A stretch of 64,000 nt of DNA from Apodospora peruviana (taxonomy: Eukaryota; Ascomycota; Sordariomycetes; Sordariales; Lasiosphaeriaceae): NCBI GenBank assembly GCA_033439685.1, contig JAUEDM010000002.1, forward strand, positions 3,968,001 to 4,032,000, written 5' to 3'. Positions within the stretch are counted from its first letter, which is position 1, and the number at the start of each line of letters is the position of its first letter. The notes beneath the pieces were generated by a model. The model made no database searches and was not told the DNA's origin. It saw only the letters and a program-made list of their open reading frames with translations. The position numbers and the translations under genes were made by a program. Positions 54,696-64,000 of the stretch are shown here, one piece after another.

Positions 54696-56647
54696 ATGTG
54701 GCAATTGTTGTTTTTCCTCGCCGCTATCGCCCAGTTTCCCATCTCCAACGCAAAAGCGAATTGTCCGCTTTATGGGCCTCTGCTCCCAAGACCAACAAAT
54801 CTTGTTCAAAATGAAGCCTTTCAGATTGCTGCCAGGACTCTGGACGGCCTGTTCCCCAAATACATCGACAACGACAATAGCACCGGCTCTGACAAGTTCT
54901 CCTACTCGGTCGAGGTCTTTTCCGGCAGTGAAACCGAGGCTCTATGGTCACATTACTGGACAGCGCCAAACTTGCAAAGTTTCAACAATTCCGGCGTGAA
55001 GAAGGTCGACACAAACACTGTGTTTCGGATAGGCAGCATCACAAAGATCTTCACCGTGCTCACCTTCCTGGCAGCGGTGGGGGACGGCATCTGGAACGAT
55101 CCGGTGACAAAGTACATACCCGAAATTGCAGCCATGGCCAAGAAGACGCCGGGCGGCTCGATGTTTGTGCCTGATTGGGAGTCCATCACGGTCGGATCGC
55201 TGGCAAGCCAGACCTCTGGCTTGATACGAGACTGTAAGCAGACCCAATGACTCGGCGAACTTAGTTCTTGCTGACCACATGCATGCAAAAGACGCCTTGT
55301 TGGGAGAGCTTGCTTACCAACTTTCCCTGGATGATCTCCATGACATGGGTTTCCCTAAAATTCCACTCACAGAGTTCCCACCGTGCGGCATCAACCCGAC
55401 GTGTAACCGTGAGCAGCTCTACGCCGGCCTTGGGAAGCTTCCGCCGTCCTTTCCGGCCGGCGAAACTCCCACCTACTCAGATCTCGGCTTCGTTATTCTG
55501 GGTCACATTGCCGAGAAGATCACGGGAAAAGACTTCAAGTCCTTGGTCAAAGACTCTGTCCTAAAACCCCTGAATCTCACGCACACGTTCGTCTCGGCAC
55601 CGGATGACTCCATGGGAATCATTCCGGGCAATAGGTACAGCACATCCTGGGCTTTTGAGCTTGCCGAGGAAGCTGCGTAAGTTCTTCAATTACAATCCCT
55701 CTTATTCGATGGGATAAGTACCTAGTTACTGACATGATGACCCGCATCAAAGCACCGGAAACATGTACACGTCAGCAGGCGACTTATCTGCAGTGGGCAG
55801 GGCTATCATGAGATCGACCCTTCTGAAGCCGGCCATGACCCGTCGCTGGCTGAAACCAACCGCCTTCACATCCGACCCAAAGTCAATGGTGGGAATGCCA
55901 TGGGGCGTTAGGCAAATTGACCTCGGCCAGAATCAATCCTACCAATTCGTGCACACCTTCAACAAACTCGGCAGCCTGGGCGCCTACACCTCCCTTCTCG
56001 CCATCATCCCGGAACTGGATATCGGCTTCAGCGTCCTCGCAGCCGGCGACCCGCCCCCAGGACTGGCCATGGACATCGCCGACACGCTCACGAGCACCTA
56101 CATCCCAACGCTCATGTATGTCGCCCGCGCCCAAGCCAATGCCACCTACGCCGGCCGGTACCGATACACCGGCCCGTCATCAAACTCCACGAACACCACA
56201 ACCAGCGGCGGAAAATACAAAAACTCGACAACACCCATCTCAGCAACCCTAACAATCAGCACAGACTCCAACAAACCAGGCATGGGCATAGCAAACTGGA
56301 CCAACAACGGCGTGGACATGAGCTTTATTGCTGTAGCGATCGGGTCCAACATCACCGAGGAGTACTTTGACAAGGTCAAGCCCAGCGTGCGGCTCTACCC
56401 GACAACCTTTGAGGAAGCGAGGCCGGATGGAGGGAAGCGGGTGGCGTTCAAGGCCGTATTTGAGGACACCAGTCTGCCCACCAAAGTCGGGTCCATGTCG
56501 ACGGACTGTGCGACCTGGGTGGGCGTCACATCGGTCGTGTACGGGTCGAAACCGTTGGATATGTTTATCTTCGATATCGACGCGAAGGGGGCGGTTCTGG
56601 CGGTGGAGAATGCGGCGCTGAGGGTGAGATTGGAGAAAGTATCCTGA
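54696..56647 (+). CDS. Secreted beta-lactamase-like serine hydrolase
   Basis: Exons 54696..55233, 55292..55676 and 55753..56647 join to 605 residues. A signal peptide (MWQLLFFLAAIAQFPISNA) starts the protein. The nucleophile motif SxxK is in FRIGSITKIFTVL near residue 115, and the YxN-type motif is seen as TYSDLGFVILGH near residue 240. Both joins restore family sequence (RDYALLGEL; EEAATGNMYTSAGDLS). The family (beta-lactamase/transpeptidase-like, LACTB group) covers esterases, peptidases and lactonases, and in fungi also enzymes of secondary metabolism. The C-terminal domain (from about 400) is rich in Asn-X-Ser/Thr sites and probably beta-folded. The substrate cannot be told from the sequence. 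Confidence 0.85.
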
Positions 56648-56913
56648 GATGTGTGAGCGACGAGGAAGGATGTGATATGGAGGGTCTGGATAGGTAATTA
56701 GCATATGATGATACAACAAGGAATAATAATACTGAATGTGATATATAAGGTACATACGATATATAATGGGAATGCACATGGTGAGAATTGACTGTGGGGC
56801 TGGCTGCCTTCACAACTTGAATTGACAAAAAGAATCCAGTGAGTGATCCACTCAAATAACCTCCTAACCAACCCGTTTCCCACACAACACAGAAATGACT
56901 CGCGAGTCACAAG

Positions 56914-57006
56914 GGTTGTATAGTGTAGCGGTCATCACACCAGATTCTGACAAAACACTTTCAGTCAGTTCTTCTGGTAACCCCGGTTCGATTCCGGGTA
57001 CGACCT
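56914..57006 (+). tRNA. tRNA-Gln (anticodon CUG), with intron
   Basis: The cloverleaf is complete. Acceptor stem GGTTGTA/TACGACC, D stem GTG/CAC with GCGGTCAT in the loop, anticodon stem CCAGA/TCTGG with loop TTCTGA, T arm CCCGG TTCGATT CCGGG. The anticodon CTG is at 56947-56949. A 21 nt intron (56951-56971) sits after position 37, the standard site for eukaryotic tRNA introns. T-rich stretches follow at 57016-57030, suited to Pol III termination. Confidence 0.93.
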
Positions 57007-58193
57007 AATTAATATTTATTTTCTTTTGCTTTTTGGCATATTGCTTGCTGTTCTGTCTCTGGCAAGCGGTTCACTAACTGATCCATCGCCACGTGATTTT
57101 TGCATGGTATTAATGTGAGTGGTTTTATTACTCGCGGATTGCCGGGCTTTGCACTTGTCCCGAACTAATTCAGCCTTGAAAGACTCGTGCGTATAGTTCG
57201 AGTCTATCTAGCTAGCGTACTAATTTGGTCCCGGCCGGTCGGGATGTGCCTCAACTGCGGATGTGATCGATTCCCCTACTCGGCTCATCGATGGCAGAAT
57301 GAGGCTTCAGCCACCATTTGTACTGATTCTCCGACCTTCAAGGCATTATGATGATGCAACTTCAACATGACGTTCTCTCCGTTTTGCAAAAAAAAAAAAA
57401 TCTATTCTCTGGCAAATCAGGTGCCAGCATCCGAACATCCGAATTAAGATTATACTTCAAGGACGTGGCGCAACAAGGTGGTCCCTTCTTTGCCTTCCAT
57501 GCAAGGCCAAAGCTAGGGACCACATCGTGCATGACTTGGAACGACGGATGCCCTCCAGAGATGTTTGAACACGAATCATCGGGGTTATTGGTGGTTCCGC
57601 AACCCAGCCCGCCAGGCAAGTAAGCTGCCAAACTTGGTATTAAGATCTTTTGCCGAAACTCAACAGTCTATATCACAGTCTCTGTCGTGGTGCAATTGTG
57701 ACCCAGGAATGATGGCATGGCCCTCTTCGCATCCTGCACTTCGCCTTCAAGGCTGCAGACCCGCTATCATTTTGTTCGGGTTGTCGACGCTGACCTGCTT
57801 CTCAGTAAGCCACATCGCCTTTTGAACGTCATATAGTCATCAAGTCTTGCATGCAATGCAAGAAGGGTCGAATAAAGGGCCCATTCCTCTGACTGAAGAG
57901 GGAAATCGGAAGCCTGTGCAAGCATGCAACGGCAGATGATGCAGGGCACTCACTCCACAAAAGGGCATCTTATATGCCACTTCCCCAGAGTCAGAATGCT
58001 GTTATCTTGTGATTTTGCAGGAAAATCGTGATACTCTCTCTCTCTCTCTCTCCAAGTGAAACCAAGATTTCCGCCCTGGGCAGATTTTCCGATCATCCGC
58101 TCGCTAGCCGTGATTCCCTTCCTTTTTTGCAAATCCCGGGCGCGCTTCTATCTCCTCACGCACACCACACCATATCACAGACTTCTCACCACA
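57007..58193. other. Intergenic, 1.2 kb
   Basis: Contains a 13-base A run at about 57391 and a (CT)n run at about 58033-58054 just upstream of the fasciclin gene. No gene supported. Confidence 0.35.
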
Positions 58194-59532
58194 ATGGTGC
58201 TATTGAGACACTCGCTGTTAATATCCTACTCCGCCATCGGAATCTCAGCCAAGACTCTCACCAACGTGCTGTACGAGAACAACAACACACTCTCGGTTCT
58301 CAACAACTTCCTCGCCGGTCAAGCTGAGCTCTTCGACGAGCTGAGCAACGCCACCGACATCACCGTCCTAGCACCCAGCAACGATGCCCTTAACCAATTG
58401 GCCGACGACTCGGAGCTCATGGACGCAATGGCGACAGACGAGGGTCTGATCGCCGCGTTCCTGAAATACCACGTCTTTCAGGGGGTGTACTTCTCATCCA
58501 ACTTCACCACAGCGCCGCAGTCGGCGCCGGTAATGGTCCAGACTCTGATGAATGCGTCGGCATACACCAACGTCACGGGCGGGCAGAGAGTGCAGGCAAA
58601 CGCTGATGGGAGTGGTGCTATTACTTTTGTCTCTGGCATGGGGAACTCTGCGTCTGTTCGATCAGGGGTACAACCACCCCATTCCCCCCTCCTACCATCC
58701 AGTCACTGACAAATTTGGATGACACAGGACTACAACTTCACCGGCGGCACGATCCACATCGTCGACGGCGTCCTGACCATCCCGTCCAACGTTACCGAGA
58801 CCCTCATCAACGCCAACCTGACCGCGGCCGTCGGCGCGCTGAAGCGGGCCAAACTCATAGATAGCGTCGACGGCGAGGACGAGATCACCGTGTTCGCGCC
58901 CGACAACGCGGCCTTCAACGCGGTCGGCAGCGTCGTCTCGGGCATGACGTCGTCGGAACTGGCGTCCATTATGGGCTACCACATCATCCGCGGCAAGGTG
59001 CTGTACACGGCCGCCATGAGCAACGGCACCGAGACCACATCCGAGGGAAACGATGTTCGCATCCGGATGGAGGAGGATGGCGGGATATTCGTCAACAGTG
59101 CCAAGATTGTGAGGCGGAACTTGCTGACGAGCAATGGGGTTGTTCATGTTTGTGACAAGTAAGCCATTGATAAGATGTATCTTTGCCGTCTGGGTTCGGG
59201 TGAATGTTGTTCGCTGATTGCGTTGTGTGAACAGTGTCTTGAACCCAGAGAACGAATCCGCCACACCCAATCCCACCGCCGCGACGCAGAAGCCTGCTTT
59301 CAGCGGCGCCGAGGCGACTAATAGTGTGCCGTTTACGTCAGGGGTTAAGACGCCCAATCCTACCACTTCGAAGGTGGTGACCGCCACGGTGACGGCCGCG
59401 GGCCCTGTTGGGTCGGGGGCATCTGCGCCCGCCCAGGTGGCGGCAGCGGCTCCGAGGAGGGCAGCGGACGTAGCAGGAGTGATGGCTGCGGTTTTGGCTG
59501 GTGCGGCGGCCGGTGTGCTCGTCAACCTCTAG
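58194..59532 (+). CDS. Secreted two-domain fasciclin (FAS1) protein
   Basis: Exons 58194..58667, 58728..59158 and 59235..59532 join to 400 residues from the ATG at 58194. A hydrophobic start (MVLLRHSLLISYSAIGISA) acts as signal peptide. FAS1 domain 1 has DITVLAPSNDALNQL and LKYHVFQGVY. Domain 2 has EITVFAPDNAAFNAV and MGYHIIRGKVLYT, ending NGVVHVCDNVLNP. These are the H1 and H2-type FAS1 blocks, each twice. The tail is Ala/Thr/Pro-rich and ends in a hydrophobic run (AAVLAGAAAGVLVNL), consistent with a GPI anchor. Several Asn-X-Ser/Thr sites. Likely a cell-wall or cell-surface adhesion protein. Confidence 0.9.
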
Positions 59533-60024
59533 GTAAGGTGTCTTGTCTTGTGTAATGGATTAGCTTCGATAATTGAAGGCACATTCAATCAACCGTGAAT
59601 TTCTTTTACATTTCATGTTTAACACCCCCAAGGCCAAAAGTGTTGTTGACAGTATAACGACGGCCTTGCACAAAAAGGGGCAAATGTTTACGTCAGAAAC
59701 GAGGCGGATTGTGCCCCCTGAAAATGCACGGCGGGCTACGGGTTTCTCTCATCCGATACAGAATTCTTGATTGACCAATAGAACTTGGAGCTTGGGATGG
59801 ACCTCTCTGCAACTCGACTCAGGTGGTGCCAAAGGGCCGAGTTTGGGTGGTTGGAGTCGCGATACTTGGTATCGCGTGATGCCCGACACCACCCTTTCAG
59901 TCGAACTTGGAGAGAAATGCACCAACCATCATCATATCTCCGTTAAGCCAGTCCTGGTCAAACCATCCACGCCGTCACCGCCTCTCTCTCCCAGTTTTTG
60001 TCGAGACCAGTTCTTGGTGGCGCC
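59533..60024. other. Intergenic
   Basis: 3' UTR of the fasciclin gene and unassigned sequence. Nothing else supported. Confidence 0.35.
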
Positions 60025-60485
60025 ATGACTCAACCATCCAGTTTTGCCCACGAGTTTCTCCGACGGCTACAAGAACAGACACAGCTGCAGCAATCCAGCG
60101 ACATTTCGCGTCGCGACGTGCTTCATCAACTCATCAACGCAGTCCCGGATCACCCTGACCAAAGCGCCTCCTCGGCCCGATACCAGCACCCCGGCTGCCG
60201 CCGCATCCAATGCTCCAGGACCAGCTGCTACCCGCCCTTGTTGTGATGCGCCGACTTCTTCAAAGCAGCAGCGGCAGCATCCCGAATCTGGGCTTGATCA
60301 TGGCCTTTTACATGATCGCGGCGCAATTTCGACGCTCCTCGTTCAAGACCCTCAAGCACACCGCCACGGAAACGCTTGGCGACGCGAAGGAGAAGCAGAA
60401 GTGGTGCCCCGATCGTTTTGACCATATCACCTGTTTGGGTACGCCAAGAAGCGCGGGATCCCGCTGTCCCGCATGGGTTAGCTGA
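60025..60485 (+). pseudogene. Possible small gene with a broken frame
   Basis: An ATG-led piece (MTQPSSFAHEFLRRLQEQTQ...) runs to a stop at 60246. A second piece in another frame (60210-60485) has codons ending in C/G and reads MLQDQLLPALVVMRRLL and LGLIMAFYMIAAQFRRS. They could be two parts of one small protein separated by a frameshift, or chance frames. Not recognised. Confidence 0.25.
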
Positions 60486-61577
60486 TCGCGGAGGGTACGA
60501 TATTCCGTAAGAGGGGTCTTTGTTAAGTTACATTTCCCTGTTCCTTCAGATGGGAGGTATGTTGTCACTGGTAATTCGGGGAGGGGCTTACTTGTAGTGA
60601 TGTTCAAACTGGGGTTGGGACTTGGATTTCCAAGGGTTTCTGCTGTGTCCAGCGTATTGTATTGTGTGGTGCATTCCAGCGAGTTATTAGATGGGCATTG
60701 AAATAGGCACAGTCTGAATTGCAATGTCCTGGGTGGAAAATGGATATTGGAGGCAACCTTTGACTTTGTTGCGCCGTGGAGTCGACAGGGACTGCACCAC
60801 TCTCAACCACATTCCGCCTGCACTCTGAGAAGGACAGTATTAAGAGATTCCGTGAGGTCAAACACGCTTAACAAAGTAGCAAGGTTTTACAAAGACAGAT
60901 CAAATCAACGTCCATTCCATAGTCCAACACAGCCCAACCAACGGACAACGTTTACATTGCCCTCTTCGGCGTGCACCGCATGTTGAGGACCCTCGTCAAT
61001 CAATACTAGGAGTGCCAAAGAAAAGCCGGAGCATTGTCGAGCATTGCGAACCCGTGGAGAAGGCGCTTCATTACTAGACGTGCAGCTCTAGCAAGTCGAC
61101 AAACAACAGGTATCCTCGGTTAGGTAACACATTCGGTGACGGTGTCAACGGGTTGGTTCATGTTTGCAATGGAACGTGAGGCTCCTCTCTTCTCAACGCC
61201 GGGACACATGCAACGTTCCGCGGCTAATACAAAGTCGAAAATAGGTACAGGAAGTACTGGCCTCGCCTTCGGGGCGCTTGAGTCCGCGTCGGTTAATATA
61301 TAGCCAGAGGACCCCCTTATCAGATACTACTTGCTTTCAGATCCACCCGGACCACAACGATAGGGTATTGAGGGTTTCTGTGCATGTTACATACCCCATC
61401 AAATCACCCGTTCAGCTTTCACCGGACTGTGACGTGTGGGTCTCAAGAGTCAACACCGTTAGTATGGCGCTGAAGCATATAACCCATCAAAATACATGTA
61501 GCTAACAGGTACTTTTCGGACTCCCTGCTAATACTGATGTCCTGCTGAATTAGAGGTCTCTGTACTAACTTTCTACA
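60486..61577. other. Intergenic, 1.1 kb
   Basis: No gene seen. A stretch at 61428-61490 starts TGTGACG and has CATATAACCC 50 bases on, faintly like the family 1 LTRs of the 23-32 kb island. Confidence 0.3.
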
Positions 61578-62807
61578 ATGCGGCTTTCAGCTCCCACGAC
61601 TGCGCTCCTCTTCATTTTCGGCATCCATGCCCGACACCTACCCCGTACAACGACCTGGTTCTCCACGTCCTTCATCAGCGAGGGATTTCACAGCTCTCGC
61701 ACCGTCAAATATGGCAACACGGCAGTCACACCGGTCCCGACGTCGACCGCTCCCATCGTGGAGGTCTCCTCGTACCTCAGCGAGCCCACGATGAGCAGAA
61801 ACATCAACAGCACGACCTGGACAACCGTAACCGTAACGGAACCCTTGATCACCTCGGTGGAAATAGTCTACACCACTCCCCTGGCACCGCCCACCGTGAC
61901 CCAAAACGTCACCACGACAGAAATCTGGACCAGCCCCGTCGTCGCCACCATCACTCTCCCGGCAGTAACCGCGACATGCACCAACGGAGCGGCGGCGGCG
62001 TCCGGTCCGTCCAAGAAGGTCACCGTGACAAAATACACCGGCACGTATCAGCCCATTCCAGGCCAAGTCACAACGACAAAGACCATCTGGCCCACAGCCG
62101 TAACGACCTATTTGTCCGTCACGCCATCCTACCGGGTATTTCCGTACACCGGGAGCACGGTGACAGTCACATCGACGTTCACCGACACGGCCTACCTCTC
62201 GACCACGATCAGCACCGCGACGTACTCGGCCGCAGGACCCTGGGGCTACAGATACACCGTCACGCGATACCGATCAACGGTGACGGCCACGCAAAGCGAC
62301 TACCAGCTCGCGTACGTCACGCCGACCGTCAGCGCCGGCGGCGCTTGCGACTCCGCCGCTGAGCCCGAGACGGCGGTGACAGTGACTCGAGCAGCACAAT
62401 GTGCCCCGACAAATCTCCTGAGCGAGCGCGACCGCTACGGCGTGGCCATCCGTATACTTCCGCTGGACTGGAGTTTTCCAATCGGCTTTCCGAACAAGGT
62501 GATCGGGATCCCTGATGTCGACGCCAGCGCATGCTGCCAGCTGTGCGTCGACAACGAAGGCTGCGCGGCGAGCGAGTGGACGACCGGCTGGGATAGCGCG
62601 TGCAGGCTTTTATACTATAACAACCCGACCTGCAAGAGCACGAGCAATGAGACTTGTGGGAGGGAGGTCCCGTTGGAGTACTATGGTGACTCGTGGGCGC
62701 TACCTGGCCAGGCGAGTTTTATCCAGGTTGGCTGTGGGAGGCTGACCTATCTGGGGGTTAGGGATCCGTTTTGTCCGGCTTGTGTGGTGAATTTGGATGG
62801 GGAGTAG
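61578..62807 (+). CDS. Secreted Thr/Ser-rich protein with a C-terminal Cys domain
   Basis: A 409-residue single-exon protein. A signal peptide is likely (MRLSAPTTALLFIFGIHA). Residues 25 to about 265 are a Thr/Ser/Val-rich stalk with many TVT repeats, probably heavily O-glycosylated. The last 130 residues have regular cysteines (SACCQLCVDNEGCAASEW, then CRLLYY, CKS, CGRE, and CPAC near the end), a pattern like the apple/PAN-type folds of fungal wall proteins. No catalytic motif and no GPI tail are visible. Probably a secreted or wall-associated protein. Confidence 0.75.
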   Translation: MRLSAPTTALLFIFGIHARHLPRTTTWFSTSFISEGFHSSRTVKYGNTAVTPVPTSTAPIVEVSSYLSEPTMSRNINSTTWTTVTVTEPLITSVEIVYTTPLAPPTVTQNVTTTEIWTSPVVATITLPAVTATCTNGAAAASGPSKKVTVTKYTGTYQPIPGQVTTTKTIWPTAVTTYLSVTPSYRVFPYTGSTVTVTSTFTDTAYLSTTISTATYSAAGPWGYRYTVTRYRSTVTATQSDYQLAYVTPTVSAGGACDSAAEPETAVTVTRAAQCAPTNLLSERDRYGVAIRILPLDWSFPIGFPNKVIGIPDVDASACCQLCVDNEGCAASEWTTGWDSACRLLYYNNPTCKSTSNETCGREVPLEYYGDSWALPGQASFIQVGCGRLTYLGVRDPFCPACVVNLDGE

Positions 62808-62978
62808 AGTGGTTAAGAAGGAGAAGACACACGAAGGCAGGCGGGTTTGCCAGTATCTATTGGTGGAGTTGTATTATAGCATTGGGGGGCTTAGAGCCCT
62901 TCTGTGGGATTTAGCCGACTACTATTTATGGGGGAGCTGGCGTTGTCGGCAGCTTTTTTACACTTTCCGTAAGCAAGA

Positions 62979-63066
62979 ATACCACCTCGTCGCCATACCA
63001 CCTCGTCGCCATACCACCTCGTCGCCATACCACCTCGTCGCCATACCACCTCGTCGCCATACCACC
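62979..63066. repeat. 16 bp tandem repeat, five copies
   Basis: Five perfect copies of ATACCACCTCGTCGCC (62979-63058) and a partial sixth, in the 3' flank of the Thr/Ser-rich protein gene. Confidence 0.95.
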
Positions 63067-64000
63067 GCATGAACGACTTTCAAATGTTTGGCTATCATTA
63101 GCTGTCAAGAATAGTGTTGATAGTTCGCCAAGTCTCTTTTGCTGGTCCTGTGCCAATGCCGGTCTCCTCAGTACCTACCCGGAGGCCGCCAAACAACAAA
63201 GCTGTCGGCCACGCCGCTCACCTGTCAGCCACGAAGCAAAGCTCTCAGGTGTAGTGGGGAAAGCTGCCAATACGTTGATCTCCGCAACGGTGACACAGTT
63301 GGGGATTAAACGCCCATGTATGTAGTCGCGCCGTACCGTACGTTTACGAGAATAACAACTCAGCGCCCACGACGGTCTGCATAAACTTTAAGCGTCTGAC
63401 GGATACAACGAACCTATGTGGTAGGTTTATGTTAGGCTGAACTGGCTGAGGCACAGCAGGGAAGCTTGAATGCACAAATCAAGGGTGATGATGTAAGCCC
63501 CCGTGAAACAAGGGACCAGCCCGCCAGCGCGTCATCCCGAGCAACCACTGGACCCTATCAAGGTCATAATGCTCTGGGGACCGGAGGTTCCACGGACCAA
63601 TTCTCACTTGACCAGCCATATCGCCCCTGAAAACTCGTCGAGGTAAGTAGGTAGGTCTAGGAAATGGTGTCACAGCAGCCACCCCCAAGGGGCCAGAAAT
63701 ATTACGTGTGCAATTGGTAATAGGCAACACAATGCGGAGCGGTAGGTCGCCGATCCCGATTATACTTGAAGGCTATTGCAGTTCTGGGCCTTTGCATAAA
63801 TGCTTACTCAAGGTTTTGTACTGCAAGGTTTGGCCGTGGTGTTGTTTGGTATACCCTGCGCCGAGAAATGAAGGAGGTTTCTGCTGACCTCCAGTTAGTC
63901 TAGTCCGTGCAGCCACGGGAGAAAGGGATTGCCGTGGTGAAGAGCGTGAGACGACGCCACCGAGGTTTACTATTTTGATTAATATGTTTGACTTAATAAG
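63067..64000. other. Intergenic to window end
   Basis: Only short frames on both strands. No gene, RNA or repeat recognised. Confidence 0.35.

Overview
The window is nuclear DNA of a filamentous ascomycete (Pezizomycotina, probably a Sordariomycete). The signs are 50-100 bp introns with GT(A/G)(A/C/T)G donors and CTAAC branch sites, C-ending codons, a HET-domain gene, a patatin/NB-ARC/TPR NLR, a secreted T1-type ribonuclease, FAS1 and beta-lactamase-like secreted proteins, and solo LTRs. I rebuilt multi-exon genes by joining exons at splice sites. All identifications come from reading motifs, since no database search was possible.

1-13.3 kb is housekeeping: the 3' part of a large UBE2O/BIRC6-type E2 gene, a peptidyl-tRNA hydrolase, two BAR-domain genes (RVS161/Hob3 and an endophilin-like Mug137 relative) and the TFIIK cyclin CCL1. 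The E2 gene is followed by an in-frame acidic tail beyond its TAG stop. 14.1-16.3 kb holds remains of two diverging broken genes. At 17.8-20.1 kb is a large membrane protein.

20.4-32 kb is an accessory, allorecognition-like island. A HET-domain gene stands tail to tail with a patatin/NB-ARC/TPR receptor that has 17 almost identical 42-residue repeats and one in-frame TGA. Next come a Ulp1-like (C48) protease relic and a second broken patatin gene, which meet at an LTR. In all there are three copies of a 131-162 bp LTR family and a separate 230 bp solo LTR with a perfect 5 bp target duplication. The NLR type matches the PLP-1 class known from Neurospora germling-regulated death.

32-46 kb carries a DUF924 protein, a prolyl iminopeptidase, a frameshifted unknown gene, an MpaB-like oxygenase, small unknown genes, a ribonuclease T1 gene with a two-codon first exon, a compact Swi5-like recombination gene, and the decapping activator DCP1. 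46.5-64 kb carries an OCRL-like inositol polyphosphate 5-phosphatase, an unknown Ser/Asn/Gly-rich protein ending beside a 7 bp minisatellite, a CorA-like fragment, a secreted beta-lactamase-like protein, an intron-containing tRNA-Gln(CUG), a two-domain fasciclin protein and a Thr/Ser-rich secreted protein. Genes of the core blocks look intact. Broken reading frames concentrate at 14-16 kb, 27-31 kb, 35 kb, 53 kb and 60 kb.
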